A stretch of 33,374 nucleotides of DNA. It comes from Verrucomicrobiota bacterium (GTDB taxonomy: Bacteria; Verrucomicrobiota; Verrucomicrobiia; Verrucomicrobiales; Verrucomicrobiaceae). This document shows positions 16,032 through 23,247 of the stretch, one piece after another. The first letter of the stretch is position 1. The number at the start of each line of letters is the position of its first letter. Where the stretch lies: assembly GCA_963204975.1 (NCBI GenBank), contig CAUJJC010000225.1:1-33374 (forward strand). The letters are read 5' to 3'. A model generated the notes under the pieces. It saw only the letters and a program-made list of their open reading frames with translations. It had not been told where the DNA came from and made no database searches. The translations under genes and the position numbers were made by a program.

Positions 16032-16415
16032 TTACTTCTCAGTCGCTTCACCAGCCTGCAGCCAGCCACTGATGCCAGCGGAGAGGTGCTTCACATTGGT
16101 GTAGCCGAGTTCCTTGGCAACGTTGGCTGCGCGGGTGTAGGCCGAGCAGGAAGGACCGCCACAATAAGCGACGACGAGGGCACCCTTGTCAGCAGGAAGC
16201 TTCGAAGCGAGGCTGTCCTTCACGTCAGCGAAGTTCAGCGCTGTGGGCACATGACCTTTGCTGTAGGAGGTGGATCCATTCACATCAATGACGGTGACCT
16301 TCTTCTCAGCAATGGCCTTCTTCAGTTCAGCGATGCTGATGTCTGGATAATCACCAGCGATGACGGACACGGCGGTAAGTGCGAGAGCGCACACGGTAGC
16401 GAGCAGTTTCTTCAT
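16032..16415 (-). CDS. Exported rhodanese-like protein
   Basis: The 127-residue protein has a signal peptide (MKKLLATVCALALTAVSVIAG) and one rhodanese domain with KVTVIDVNGSTSYSKGHVPTALNF and the active loop YCGGPSCSAYTRA. Cys85 is the likely persulfide-carrying residue; a second Cys (90) in the same loop is unusual for a rhodanese and could allow a disulfide or metal binding. A periplasmic sulfur or redox role is likely. The gene is a single unit between two terminators (15971-16010 downstream and 16525-16571 upstream). Its neighbours encode two c-type heme proteins, suggesting a shared periplasmic redox context. Confidence 0.88.
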   Translation of the reverse strand: MKKLLATVCALALTAVSVIAGDYPDISIAELKKAIAEKKVTVIDVNGSTSYSKGHVPTALNFADVKDSLASKLPADKGALVVAYCGGPSCSAYTRAANVAKELGYTNVKHLSAGISGWLQAGEATEK

Positions 16416-16524
16416 GGTTAGGTTTAGAATGTTGTTTATCTTGTCGAGCCGCAGCGGATGCCACAGCCTGCTCCCATTAAACGCCTTGGAGCCCAGATTT
16501 GGTCAATAAAATCCTTTGTCCTCA

Positions 16525-16571
16525 TAAAAAAGCCTGCCCGGCCAGTCCACAGGGGACCGCCAGGCAGGCTT
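16525..16571 (-). terminator. Terminator of the small cytochrome gene
   Basis: The 9-bp inverted repeat AAGCCTGCC (16530-16538) / GGCAGGCTT (16563-16571) is extended partly inward (GGCC-like pairing) and is followed on the minus strand by TTTTTTATG. It lies 60 bases after the stop of the cytochrome gene at 16632. Confidence 0.8.
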
Positions 16572-16631
16572 CGGATCAGGTTCCACACGGACGCAGGCTT
16601 TCGCCCGCAATCGGTGGCACCTGGAAGGCTA

Positions 16632-16982
16632 TTACTTGCCTTTATGCACTTCGTGGCAGGCTTTGCAATTCACGGCCTTCTTGAAGTCTGCAGTGCCGGA
16701 AGCATCCTTGGCCTGGATTTTTTTAACCGCAGCGATCAGAGCCTGGCACTTCTCAGTCCAGCTAGCCTGTGTGCCCTTCGGGGGCTTGGCACCACACATG
16801 GCCTGGTAGGACTTGAGGATGTCGGCCAGTTCAGAATCGCTGGCTGTTCCACCGGCAACCTTTTTGCAAGGAGCCGTATCGCCTTTGTGGAACTTCTTCA
16901 TGGCTTCTTCGATCACGTCATCAGCGCGAACGAACGACGTGGATAGTGCCACTGCGAGGGTGGCGAGGAGGGTGAGTTTCAT
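16632..16982 (-). CDS. Small exported monoheme cytochrome c-like protein
   Basis: The 116-residue product has a signal peptide (MKLTLLATLAVALSTSFVRAD) and a mostly helical mature part with the heme motif CKACH at residues 106-110 near the very C-terminus, followed by EVHKGK. Three further Cys residues (39, 63, 79) lie before it, more than a simple cytochrome needs. The C-terminal placing of CxxCH and the His three residues after it resemble cytochrome c-prime-like four-helix proteins, but I am not certain of the family. It sits between the outer-membrane barrel gene upstream and the rhodanese gene downstream on the same strand, with its own terminator. Confidence 0.82.
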   Translation of the reverse strand: MKLTLLATLAVALSTSFVRADDVIEEAMKKFHKGDTAPCKKVAGGTASDSELADILKSYQAMCGAKPPKGTQASWTEKCQALIAAVKKIQAKDASGTADFKKAVNCKACHEVHKGK

Positions 16983-17091
16983 GGAGGGGTATGTGTCTAG
17001 TTATGTATGTTTTACTGAGGAGCCAGGAGCCCTGCGAAGAGACTGGCGATTTGTTTCCACTCTGGTGAGACAGAGCAGGAAAGGGGTTCGA

Positions 17092-17910
17092 TTAGAAACG
17101 GTAGATCAGTCCTGTGCGAAGCGTGAAGTCAGGAGTTGCCTCGGTAAGGCCAAAGCCCACGCCAACCTTCAATGTCAGGGAGGGAATCGGTTCAAGGTAG
17201 GTGCCCGCAACGATCTCGTGCCAGCCATCGCTCTCGAAATCGCCCATGGCTTCAAGACCTACAGCAGCCTTGTCCGCGACTTTGTGACGCACGCCTGCGG
17301 CGTAGCCCCAGTTGGCTTCGTTGTCGTCCACAAGGCTCAGGAGATTCAGCACCACCTTGGTAGGCCCGAAGTCTCCTTCCACGACGAAGCGCCCGACAAA
17401 AGCGTCCACCCCGTGAGCATGGACACTGCTGCCGCCATGGCTGTGCTCAGCTTCATCATGATGCTCGGCTTCGTGACCATGCTCGCCTTCCTCGGCGTGC
17501 TCGTGCTCAGCCTCCTCCGCTTCTTCAGCGGCGGGCTCCGAACTGAGATTGCCAAACTGATAGCCAGCGCTGATTCCAAAACGGAAAGGCGATTTCGAGT
17601 CAGGAGGCGAGAGCTGAATGTGAATCGCAGGCGTCACGCTGGCGTATTCCCAGTCGGTGGCGACTTCATTGCGAAAGTCTGTTTCAACACTCAACGCAAC
17701 CTGGGAGAGAACACCAAACATCAGCGAAGGAGAGAAGCCGAACTCGTCTCCGTCCGAGCCATTCTCCCATTCAAAGTTGGTCATGAGATGGCCCGAGCCG
17801 ACAGAGGGGATGTGATAGTCTTCGAGAAGGATGAAATCCTGACCGTGGTGAGCAAACGATGAGGTGATGCCAAGGAGTGAAGCAGCAAAGAGGGACGAGA
17901 GAAGTTTCAT
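17092..17910 (-). CDS. Outer-membrane beta-barrel protein with a His-rich loop
   Basis: The 272-residue protein has a signal peptide (MKLLSSLFAASLLGITSSFA) and a mature N-terminus starting HHGQDF. Alternating amphipathic strands and the terminal Phe (TGLIYRF) are typical of an outer-membrane barrel inserted by the BAM complex. Residues about 128-167 form a Glu/His-rich insertion (for example EHEHAEEGEHGHEAEHHDE) that should project into solvent and could bind Zn, Cu or Ni. The strands flanking it (FRFGISAGYQFGN and GVDAFVGRFVVEGDFG) are continuous, so the loop looks like an inserted surface element. A leader with two hairpins precedes the gene. Its location beside cytochromes and a CSLC-motif protein supports a metal-related role. 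Confidence 0.8.
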   Translation of the reverse strand: MKLLSSLFAASLLGITSSFAHHGQDFILLEDYHIPSVGSGHLMTNFEWENGSDGDEFGFSPSLMFGVLSQVALSVETDFRNEVATDWEYASVTPAIHIQLSPPDSKSPFRFGISAGYQFGNLSSEPAAEEAEEAEHEHAEEGEHGHEAEHHDEAEHSHGGSSVHAHGVDAFVGRFVVEGDFGPTKVVLNLLSLVDDNEANWGYAAGVRHKVADKAAVGLEAMGDFESDGWHEIVAGTYLEPIPSLTLKVGVGFGLTEATPDFTLRTGLIYRF

Positions 17911-17975
17911 TAACGTGAGTAAAAATGGAGTTGGTAGAGAAGAACAAAGCAGTCATTGACCTGTGCATTGAATGT

Positions 17976-18052
17976 CGGCTCATGCTCGTAGCGGACACGC
18001 TACGAAGCCGATCCCAGACAGGCAGATGTCTTCCATCGTCAGTTGAACGATG
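17976..18052 (-). promoter_or_regulatory. Structured leader ahead of the His-rich barrel gene
   Basis: The 162-base gap before the barrel gene contains two hairpins in the minus-strand transcript. One has CATCGT (18034-18039) / ACGATG (18047-18052) with a 7-base loop. The other has CGTAGC (17987-17992) / GCTACG (17999-18004) extended by CGGCT (17976-17980) / AGCCG (18006-18010) across an internal loop. Neither has a T-tail, so they are not simple terminators. A cis-regulatory RNA or operator sites are possible; no known riboswitch class is recognised. Confidence 0.3.
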
Positions 18053-18072
18053 CGAAGGCACTCAGAAACAGC

Positions 18073-18456
18073 CTAGACTGCTCGCGGCGGAGAATGGTCT
18101 GGAGGATCAGCGTGTGAGACCACCTTGGTTCCCCATTCGACAGGATTCCGAATGCTAGCGTCGAGGTGAGCCGACAACCGGCTAATCTCCTCTACATACA
18201 ACTGCACCTTGGCCTTGGTATCAGGAGCGTTGGAATCGGAATCGCGCTCGTTTTGCTGCTCGTGCTCTACCCACTCGCATAAGCTGCAAGCATGGCGGCC
18301 ATCAAAGGTTTTCTCTACAGCGCTGCGCAGTGATCCTTGTTTGGCAAAGTTAATCAACATGCCAGCCCACGCCGCCGACTGAATGAGAGCCCAGTGCCCG
18401 CCCACGCTCAAAAGGAGCGCGGCTACGGCAACCAAGCGTATCATGCGGCGAATCAT
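18073..18456 (-). CDS. Small membrane-anchored CSLC-motif protein
   Basis: The 127-residue product has a basic start (MIRRMIRL) and a hydrophobic segment (about residues 8-35), then SLRSAVEKTFDGRHACSLC with Cys57 and Cys60, and a Glu/Asp/Gln-rich charged tail. I remember similar short proteins (KTFDG-x-H-x-C-x-L-C) only as uncharacterised or DUF2946-like proteins of Verrucomicrobia, often near metal-handling genes; the Cys pair could bind copper. The start at 18456 is chosen because the previous 27 codons are not signal-like; an ATG at 18444 is also possible. It lies 90 bases after the unknown gene upstream and ahead of the His-rich barrel gene. Confidence 0.72.
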   Translation of the reverse strand: MIRRMIRLVAVAALLLSVGGHWALIQSAAWAGMLINFAKQGSLRSAVEKTFDGRHACSLCEWVEHEQQNERDSDSNAPDTKAKVQLYVEEISRLSAHLDASIRNPVEWGTKVVSHADPPDHSPPRAV

Positions 18457-18546
18457 GCGGATATTGGCGAATGCTATGAAGGCAAAACGCTGATGCCAAT
18501 CACAAACTTCACCACTCTCGCAAAATGATGCGAGCACTCGCAGCCC

Positions 18547-19245
18547 TTACGGCTTCTTGTCGGCAGCCGGAGCTTCGGAGGCTTTACCATCTGGCACTGG
18601 AGCAGGAGCCGCCGCGCCGCCACCGCTCAGCGGCTCGGTCACGGGACGCTGCATGTCAGGAGCGATCAGCCACTTGGTGGCATCTGCCTCATCCTGGATA
18701 AATGAGATGAAGAACAGCTCATTGATGCGCTGGTCGATCACATCCTGGCTGGTGCGGACTGCGAGATGGGCCACCTTGCCGCCCGCCTCGCCGATCACGC
18801 CGAGGACATCAATCTTGAGGCTCTTCTTCTTTTGATCCTGCACCTTCTTCTGCCTTTCCTTCTCGTCGTCGTTGCGAGCAGGGCTATGGAAGCTCTGGCG
18901 GTCTGCCACGTAGAACTCTTCTGCCGTCATGCCTTCCAGAGACTTGATGTCCTTGGCTCCCAGCTTGCCCAGCATCGCCGCTTCTTCAGACATGGTGGGT
19001 GCTGATTTGATGATGGCGAGCGTCTCGCGCTTCTTCCGCTCAATCGATGCGGGGCGGATCATCTTGGCTGCGGTTTTCCAATCCTGATCCACCACTAATT
19101 CGAAATACTTCTTCACCAACTCGACCGTCGGATGTGTGGGCGGCAGATTCTCAGCCTGCACGGGTGATGTTTGAAAAGTGGCGATAGCCAGGGTGGCTGC
19201 GCATAGAAAGCGGATGCCGCCGAGAAAGTGGGGAGTGTGACGCAT
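18547..19245 (-). CDS. Exported protein of unknown function
   Basis: The 232-residue product has a signal peptide (about residues 1-30, ending near SPVQAEN), a central alpha/beta-looking region (HPTVELVKKYFELVVDQDWKTAAKM onward in several pieces), a strongly charged stretch with many Lys/Glu/Gln (residues about 115-145, DDEKERQKK), and an Ala/Pro-rich tail ending EAPAADKKP. The opening helix and following strands recall SnoaL/DUF4878-like small cone-shaped domains that occur in exported proteins, but this is only an impression. It is the first gene of the minus-strand block that ends at 14709 and is divergent from the rhomboid gene. Confidence 0.7.
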   Translation of the reverse strand: MRHTPHFLGGIRFLCAATLAIATFQTSPVQAENLPPTHPTVELVKKYFELVVDQDWKTAAKMIRPASIERKKRETLAIIKSAPTMSEEAAMLGKLGAKDIKSLEGMTAEEFYVADRQSFHSPARNDDEKERQKKVQDQKKKSLKIDVLGVIGEAGGKVAHLAVRTSQDVIDQRINELFFISFIQDEADATKWLIAPDMQRPVTEPLSGGGAAAPAPVPDGKASEAPAADKKP

Positions 19246-19300
19246 AACAAAGAGGGCTTTGGATAACTGATCTTTTCCAGGGCTCGCACGTTCTAGCCCC

Positions 19301-19309
19301 TGCTATAAT
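19301..19309 (+). promoter_or_regulatory. Extended -10 promoter of the rhomboid gene
   Basis: TGCTATAAT (19301-19309) is a perfect TGn plus -10 consensus. No good -35 lies 17 bases upstream, as often for extended -10 promoters. The transcript would begin near 19316, giving a leader of about 60 bases before the ATG at 19375. A TTGACA at 19336-19341 lies within that leader and has no matching -10. Confidence 0.5.
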
Positions 19310-19374
19310 GGGCGTCAAATGGGAAGCCTGGAAGGTTGACATTTCCTCGTGCCTCCCGTCTTCTGCTCGCAGCC

Positions 19375-20352
19375 ATGCCTCTCGACAACCGCGATTACAT
19401 GCGCACCTCCCCTGGCAAGCCACAGCGCTGGCTGCCAGGATGGACGCCGCTGCACTCGATCATCGGACTGAATATCATCGTCTTCGCGATGCAGAGCCTG
19501 GGCCTGCTCAGCGAGGCTGGTGCGACGGGGCACAAGCTGGGCGTCAGCATTCAGTCGCTGATGGAAGGGCGCTTCTGGTCGATCATCACCTACATGTTCG
19601 TTCATGACGAGCCCCTGCATTTGATCGGCAACATGCTACTGATCGGCTTCTTTGGGTTCCGCCTCCAGGCACTCGTTGGCGCGCGCAGTTTCGTGCTGAT
19701 TTACATCGTGTCGGGCGTGATCGGAGCCTGTCTTGAGATGGTCATCGGCTATTATGCCAGAGCAGGCAGCGGGCCAGACATCATTGGTGCCTCGGCCTGC
19801 TTCTGCGGCGTGATGATGGCGTATGCCTCCATCTTGCCTGACGAGAATATCATTGAGCGCGTCTATTTCATTCTGCCCATCAATGCCCGCCTCTGGACGC
19901 TGGCCTCCGGGCTGATGGCGCTGGAGGCGATCCTGGGAGCCAGCACGCTGCTCTGGGCTTTTGCTGCTGATCATTGGGGCCAGAATGCCTACTTCGCCCA
20001 CATCGGCGGAGCGCTCGCCGGGTGGAACTACGTCCGTCTCATGGGCTATGGCGGCACTCCCATGACCTACGAGCGCCTGTGGCGGGAACGCCAGCCCACG
20101 CGGCAAAGACGACGCCGTGAGGTCGCTCGCATACGCCGTGAACGCGCCACGCCCGAGTTTGATGAAGAGGCTCTTCGCCGCTCTCGCCAGACACCTCATC
20201 GCAACTCCATTCCGCTGATGGATGAGGTGGACCGTGTTTTGGACAAGATCAATACCCACGGCATGGAGACGTTAAGCGATGATGAACGCCGCCTGCTCGA
20301 TGCTGCTAGCCGTGATCTCAGCCGCCGCAAATCGACGACCGGGAAACCATGA
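19375..20352 (+). CDS. Rhomboid-family intramembrane serine protease
   Basis: The 325-residue protein is a membrane protease cutting transmembrane helices. Around six membrane segments span about residues 25-220. The catalytic signatures are visible: HLIGN (Asn86), the active Ser in IIGASACFCG (Ser140) and the partner His in AHIGGALAGW (His209). After the membrane domain comes a basic Arg-rich linker and a helical tail (LSDDERRLLDAASRDLSRR). The ATG at 19375 is preferred over an upstream TTG. Its stop overlaps the next ATG by four bases (ATGA), so synthesis is coupled to a parvulin-type isomerase, suggesting joint work on envelope proteins. Confidence 0.92.
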   Translation: MPLDNRDYMRTSPGKPQRWLPGWTPLHSIIGLNIIVFAMQSLGLLSEAGATGHKLGVSIQSLMEGRFWSIITYMFVHDEPLHLIGNMLLIGFFGFRLQALVGARSFVLIYIVSGVIGACLEMVIGYYARAGSGPDIIGASACFCGVMMAYASILPDENIIERVYFILPINARLWTLASGLMALEAILGASTLLWAFAADHWGQNAYFAHIGGALAGWNYVRLMGYGGTPMTYERLWRERQPTRQRRRREVARIRRERATPEFDEEALRRSRQTPHRNSIPLMDEVDRVLDKINTHGMETLSDDERRLLDAASRDLSRRKSTTGKP

Positions 20353-21338
20353 GCCAGGTGGTTAAGGCCATCTTCTGGACGCTCATCGCATCTGCGTGCA
20401 TTGGCTTGTTAGGCCCCTGGCACACGATCCTGGAGCAATGGCAGCTCAAACCTGTTGTAGCGACCGTCAATGGACAGGCCATCTCACAGGAGACCCTCGC
20501 GATGGCACTACGCCAGCAACTCTGGCGGCGTGGCGAATCGTGGGATGCATTACCTCATAAAGCGGCAATCCAGCTTCGCGCCCAGACGCTTGAACAACTG
20601 ATCGATTCACAGTTGATCCCATCAGCAGGCGAATCCGCGCCAGCAAAGGCTGAGGAAGAGCTTCACGGATTCCAGCGCCAGCTCGCCTTTGAAACCAACC
20701 GCTACTCGTCCGCCCTCGCCAGCCAGCGACTCAGTGAAGCAGAGTTTCGCGTCCGCATTCAGCAGCAACTCCAGGCCGAAGCCTCATTCGAGTCCCTCGT
20801 TTCCATCCCTCTTGATGACAACGCTGCGCGCTCCTGGTTTGACCTCCACCTCCAGGAACTGAAGGCTCCCCGCGTGTGGCGAGTGGCTCATGTGTTCCTC
20901 TCCAACCATGATCCCGCCAAGGCTGATCGGACCGAGGAAATCCAGCGTTTGTCCACCTTGCTGCTCACCGGCCTCGCGAGTTTTGACGACGTTGTCGCCC
21001 AGCACTCTGAGGATGAGAGAACCAAGCTCCGTCGGGGCGACCTCGGATGGTTTGGCACATCGAGAATGCCCGCCGATTTTATCCAAGCGGTCGAGTCCCT
21101 TCGCCCTGGAGCCATCAGCCCACCAGTCCAAACCAAGCTCGGCTGGCATCTGCTGAAACTCATTGATTCCAAACCCGCTCGCGATCTCACCTTCGAAGAA
21201 ACTCGCGAAGAGATCATGGCCCATCTGCGCAACGAACAACGACGCGCTTCCATCGAAACAGTCCTCGCCAGGCTCAGAGCCTCCGCCGTTATCCAACGCA
21301 ACGAAGCCGTCATCAACGCGACGACTCCCGCGCCTTGA
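20349..21338 (+). CDS. Membrane-anchored parvulin-type peptidyl-prolyl isomerase (SurA/PrsA-like)
   Basis: The 329-residue protein has one N-terminal membrane helix (about residues 5-23, FWTLIASACIGLLGPW), a SurA-N-like helical chaperone region opening VVATVNGQAISQETLAMALRQ, and a parvulin domain about 173-270 with VWRVAHVFLSNHDP, LRRGDLGWFGTSRMPADFIQAV and GWHLLKLIDS. The C-terminal helix resumes the chaperone part. It should help exported proteins fold at the inner-membrane periplasmic side. It starts within the rhomboid stop. The residue set of the catalytic domain is not fully classical, so chaperone function may dominate. Confidence 0.88.
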   Translation: MSQVVKAIFWTLIASACIGLLGPWHTILEQWQLKPVVATVNGQAISQETLAMALRQQLWRRGESWDALPHKAAIQLRAQTLEQLIDSQLIPSAGESAPAKAEEELHGFQRQLAFETNRYSSALASQRLSEAEFRVRIQQQLQAEASFESLVSIPLDDNAARSWFDLHLQELKAPRVWRVAHVFLSNHDPAKADRTEEIQRLSTLLLTGLASFDDVVAQHSEDERTKLRRGDLGWFGTSRMPADFIQAVESLRPGAISPPVQTKLGWHLLKLIDSKPARDLTFEETREEIMAHLRNEQRRASIETVLARLRASAVIQRNEAVINATTPAP

Positions 21339-21372
21339 GAATCCCAGCCTCCATCGCTATAGCACACCCATC

Positions 21373-22215
21373 ATGAGCAACTCCATCACCAAACATGTAG
21401 GCGTCATCGGCCTCGGCATCATTGGCAGCCGCATCGCAGCCAATGTGGCCAAAGCTGGCTACGAAGTCTTCGTCTGGAGCCGCTCGCCCCATGCGGTGCC
21501 GAACTTCCTCTCCAGCCCTCGCGAAGTCGCCGAAACCGCCACCGTTTTGCAGCTCTTCGTTCGCGACGATTCCGCACTCCTGGCCGCCATGCATGACATG
21601 CAATCTGCGCTCACCCCGCGTCACATCGTGATGAATCATGCCACCGTCAGCCCTAACGCCACGATGAAGGCCGCCGAGATCGCATCCAAGCAAGGCGCAG
21701 GTATTCTTGATGCGCCCTTCACCGGTAGCAAGATGGCTGCCCAGAATGGCAAGCTCGTCTATTACATTGGTGGCGATGAGGGCTTGCTCGATCAGGTGCG
21801 GGACATCCTGTCCGCGAGCAGCACGCAGATCATGCATGTGGGAAAGATCGGCGATGCCACGGTGCTCAAGATTGCGACGAATGCGATCACGGCGGTCACG
21901 GTGAAGGGCGTGGAAGAGGCCCTCGCCATCACCCGCGCTCAAGGCATCGAACCGCAGAAACTCCTCGAAGCGCTCCAGCCGAATGCCAACTACTCACCGC
22001 TGATCGGCATGAAATTACCGGCGATTATCCACCAGAACTTCGAAGCCCACTTCTCCCTGCGAAACATGCTCAAAGACGCGGACTTCGCCCGTGATCTGGC
22101 TGCCAAGGCGAAGCTCAGCGTGCCCGCGATTGATGCCATGGCCGCCGCCATGCGCAGCCAGCTTGAGGCTGGCAATGGTGATAAAGATTTCTCCGTAATC
22201 GGCCTGCAACCATGA
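21373..22215 (+). CDS. NAD(P)-dependent beta-hydroxyacid dehydrogenase (HIBADH/tartronate semialdehyde reductase family)
   Basis: The 280-residue protein has the family's Rossmann opening GVIGLGIIGSRIAANVAKAG, the NHATVSPNATMKAAEIASKQGAGILDAPFTGS segment seen in pieces, the GDEGLLDQVRDIL block and the presumed catalytic Lys in DATVLKIATNA. The helical C-terminal domain is normal. It reduces a short semialdehyde or oxidises the matching hydroxyacid; a tartronate-semialdehyde reductase would feed the glycerate kinase at 23248, but that link is inference. The frame is open upstream to 21163, within the parvulin gene; the ATG at 21373 is the family-like start. The stop overlaps the ygfZ start by four bases. 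Confidence 0.88.
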   Translation: MSNSITKHVGVIGLGIIGSRIAANVAKAGYEVFVWSRSPHAVPNFLSSPREVAETATVLQLFVRDDSALLAAMHDMQSALTPRHIVMNHATVSPNATMKAAEIASKQGAGILDAPFTGSKMAAQNGKLVYYIGGDEGLLDQVRDILSASSTQIMHVGKIGDATVLKIATNAITAVTVKGVEEALAITRAQGIEPQKLLEALQPNANYSPLIGMKLPAIIHQNFEAHFSLRNMLKDADFARDLAAKAKLSVPAIDAMAAAMRSQLEAGNGDKDFSVIGLQP

Positions 22216-23063
22216 CTCCCGAATTATTCCACCAAGTCGAATCCCACGGTGGTGCCGTCGATTTGTCCACCCGCGCTAAGTTCCGCCTCACAGGCACGGA
22301 TCGCGTGCGCTACCTGAATGGCCAGGTCACCAATGATGTGCGTGCTGCGCGGCTGAACGAGGCGCTTTACGCCTGCGTCACGGACCTCAAGGGTAAGATC
22401 GTTGGCGACATCTTCATCCACGCTGACAGCGACTCTCTCATCATTGATGCCGAGGCCGATCTTCGTGAAGTCCTCGCTCCTCGACTGGAACGTTACATCA
22501 TCGCGGACGACGCTGAACTGAGCGACATCACTGAGGACTGGCATCTGTGGCATGTCTTCGGAGCCGCCTCGATGCAGGCGGTGGACGGTGACGTCCAGGT
22601 AAAGTGCAGCCGCCTTGGCCTCCCTGGCATGGACCTCTGGCAGCCAGCCTCCAGTCCCGGACCAGCGCTCTCATGCCCCGTCTTATCTGCCGCCGATTTC
22701 GAGACCTACCGCATTGTGCGTGGCATTCCACGCTACCCGAACGAACTCCATGGCGAGACCTTCCCTCCCGAGGCCGGTCTTGAATCAACGGCGATGAGCT
22801 ACACCAAGGGCTGCTACATCGGACAGGAAGTGCTCTCGCGCATCCGCACCACGGGCAAGATGCCACGCACCTTGATTCGATGGACCTCTGACCAACCAAT
22901 CTGCCTAGGCGATGAAGTTCTCTGCGATGACAAGGCTGTGGGCGTGATCACCAGCACCGCCAGTCACCCTGTGAGCCAGCTCACGATAGGCCTCGCCTTT
23001 GTGAAGCAAGGCGTGACCGGCACACTTCGCACGACCAGCGGCTCATCCCTTGCCCGCATTTGA
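22212..23063 (+). CDS. ygfZ: YgfZ/GcvT-like folate-binding protein
   Basis: The 283-residue protein belongs to the YgfZ (COG0354) family, which uses folate in maintaining certain Fe-S enzymes, including the tRNA methylthiotransferase MiaB. It has the GcvT-like fold with RVRYLNGQVTNDV near the start and the family signature KGCYIGQEV with Cys201. The C-terminal barrel ends in a poorly conserved tail. The ATG overlaps the preceding stop (ATGA), so it is translated with the dehydrogenase. tRNA-Ser follows on the other strand. Family assignment is firm; the detailed target is not readable here. Confidence 0.92.
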   Translation: MTPELFHQVESHGGAVDLSTRAKFRLTGTDRVRYLNGQVTNDVRAARLNEALYACVTDLKGKIVGDIFIHADSDSLIIDAEADLREVLAPRLERYIIADDAELSDITEDWHLWHVFGAASMQAVDGDVQVKCSRLGLPGMDLWQPASSPGPALSCPVLSAADFETYRIVRGIPRYPNELHGETFPPEAGLESTAMSYTKGCYIGQEVLSRIRTTGKMPRTLIRWTSDQPICLGDEVLCDDKAVGVITSTASHPVSQLTIGLAFVKQGVTGTLRTTSGSSLARI

Positions 23064-23079
23064 TCGCGCGCGGCTCGCG

Positions 23080-23164
23080 CGGAGAGGGTGGGATTCGAAC
23101 CCACGTTAGCTTTCGCTAAGCCAGTTTTCAAGACTGGAGCCATAAACCACTCGACCACCTCTCC
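23080..23164 (-). tRNA. tRNA-Ser(UGA)
   Basis: The minus strand from 23164 shows acceptor GGAGAGG/CCTCTCC with discriminator G, a D-arm, anticodon stem CCAGT/ACTGG with loop CTTGAAA giving anticodon TGA, a long variable arm (TTAGCGAAAGCTAA hairpin) as in serine tRNAs, and T-arm GTGGGTTCGAATCCCAC. The 3' CCA is not encoded. A promoter-like pair lies at 23189-23217. Confidence 0.95.
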
Positions 23165-23188
23165 TGTTGTCGCGTCGCTGACGGGCGG

Positions 23189-23217
23189 ATCATGATTCAA
23201 AGAGGCGCTTCTTGCAA
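23189..23217 (-). promoter_or_regulatory. Putative tRNA-Ser promoter
   Basis: On the minus strand TTGCAA (23217-23212) and CATGAT (23194-23189) are separated by 17 bases. Both are 4/6 matches. The start would fall roughly 20 bases before the tRNA. Confidence 0.35.
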
Positions 23218-23247
23218 AGGGAACTTCGCTGGCTTGAGCATGTTGGC

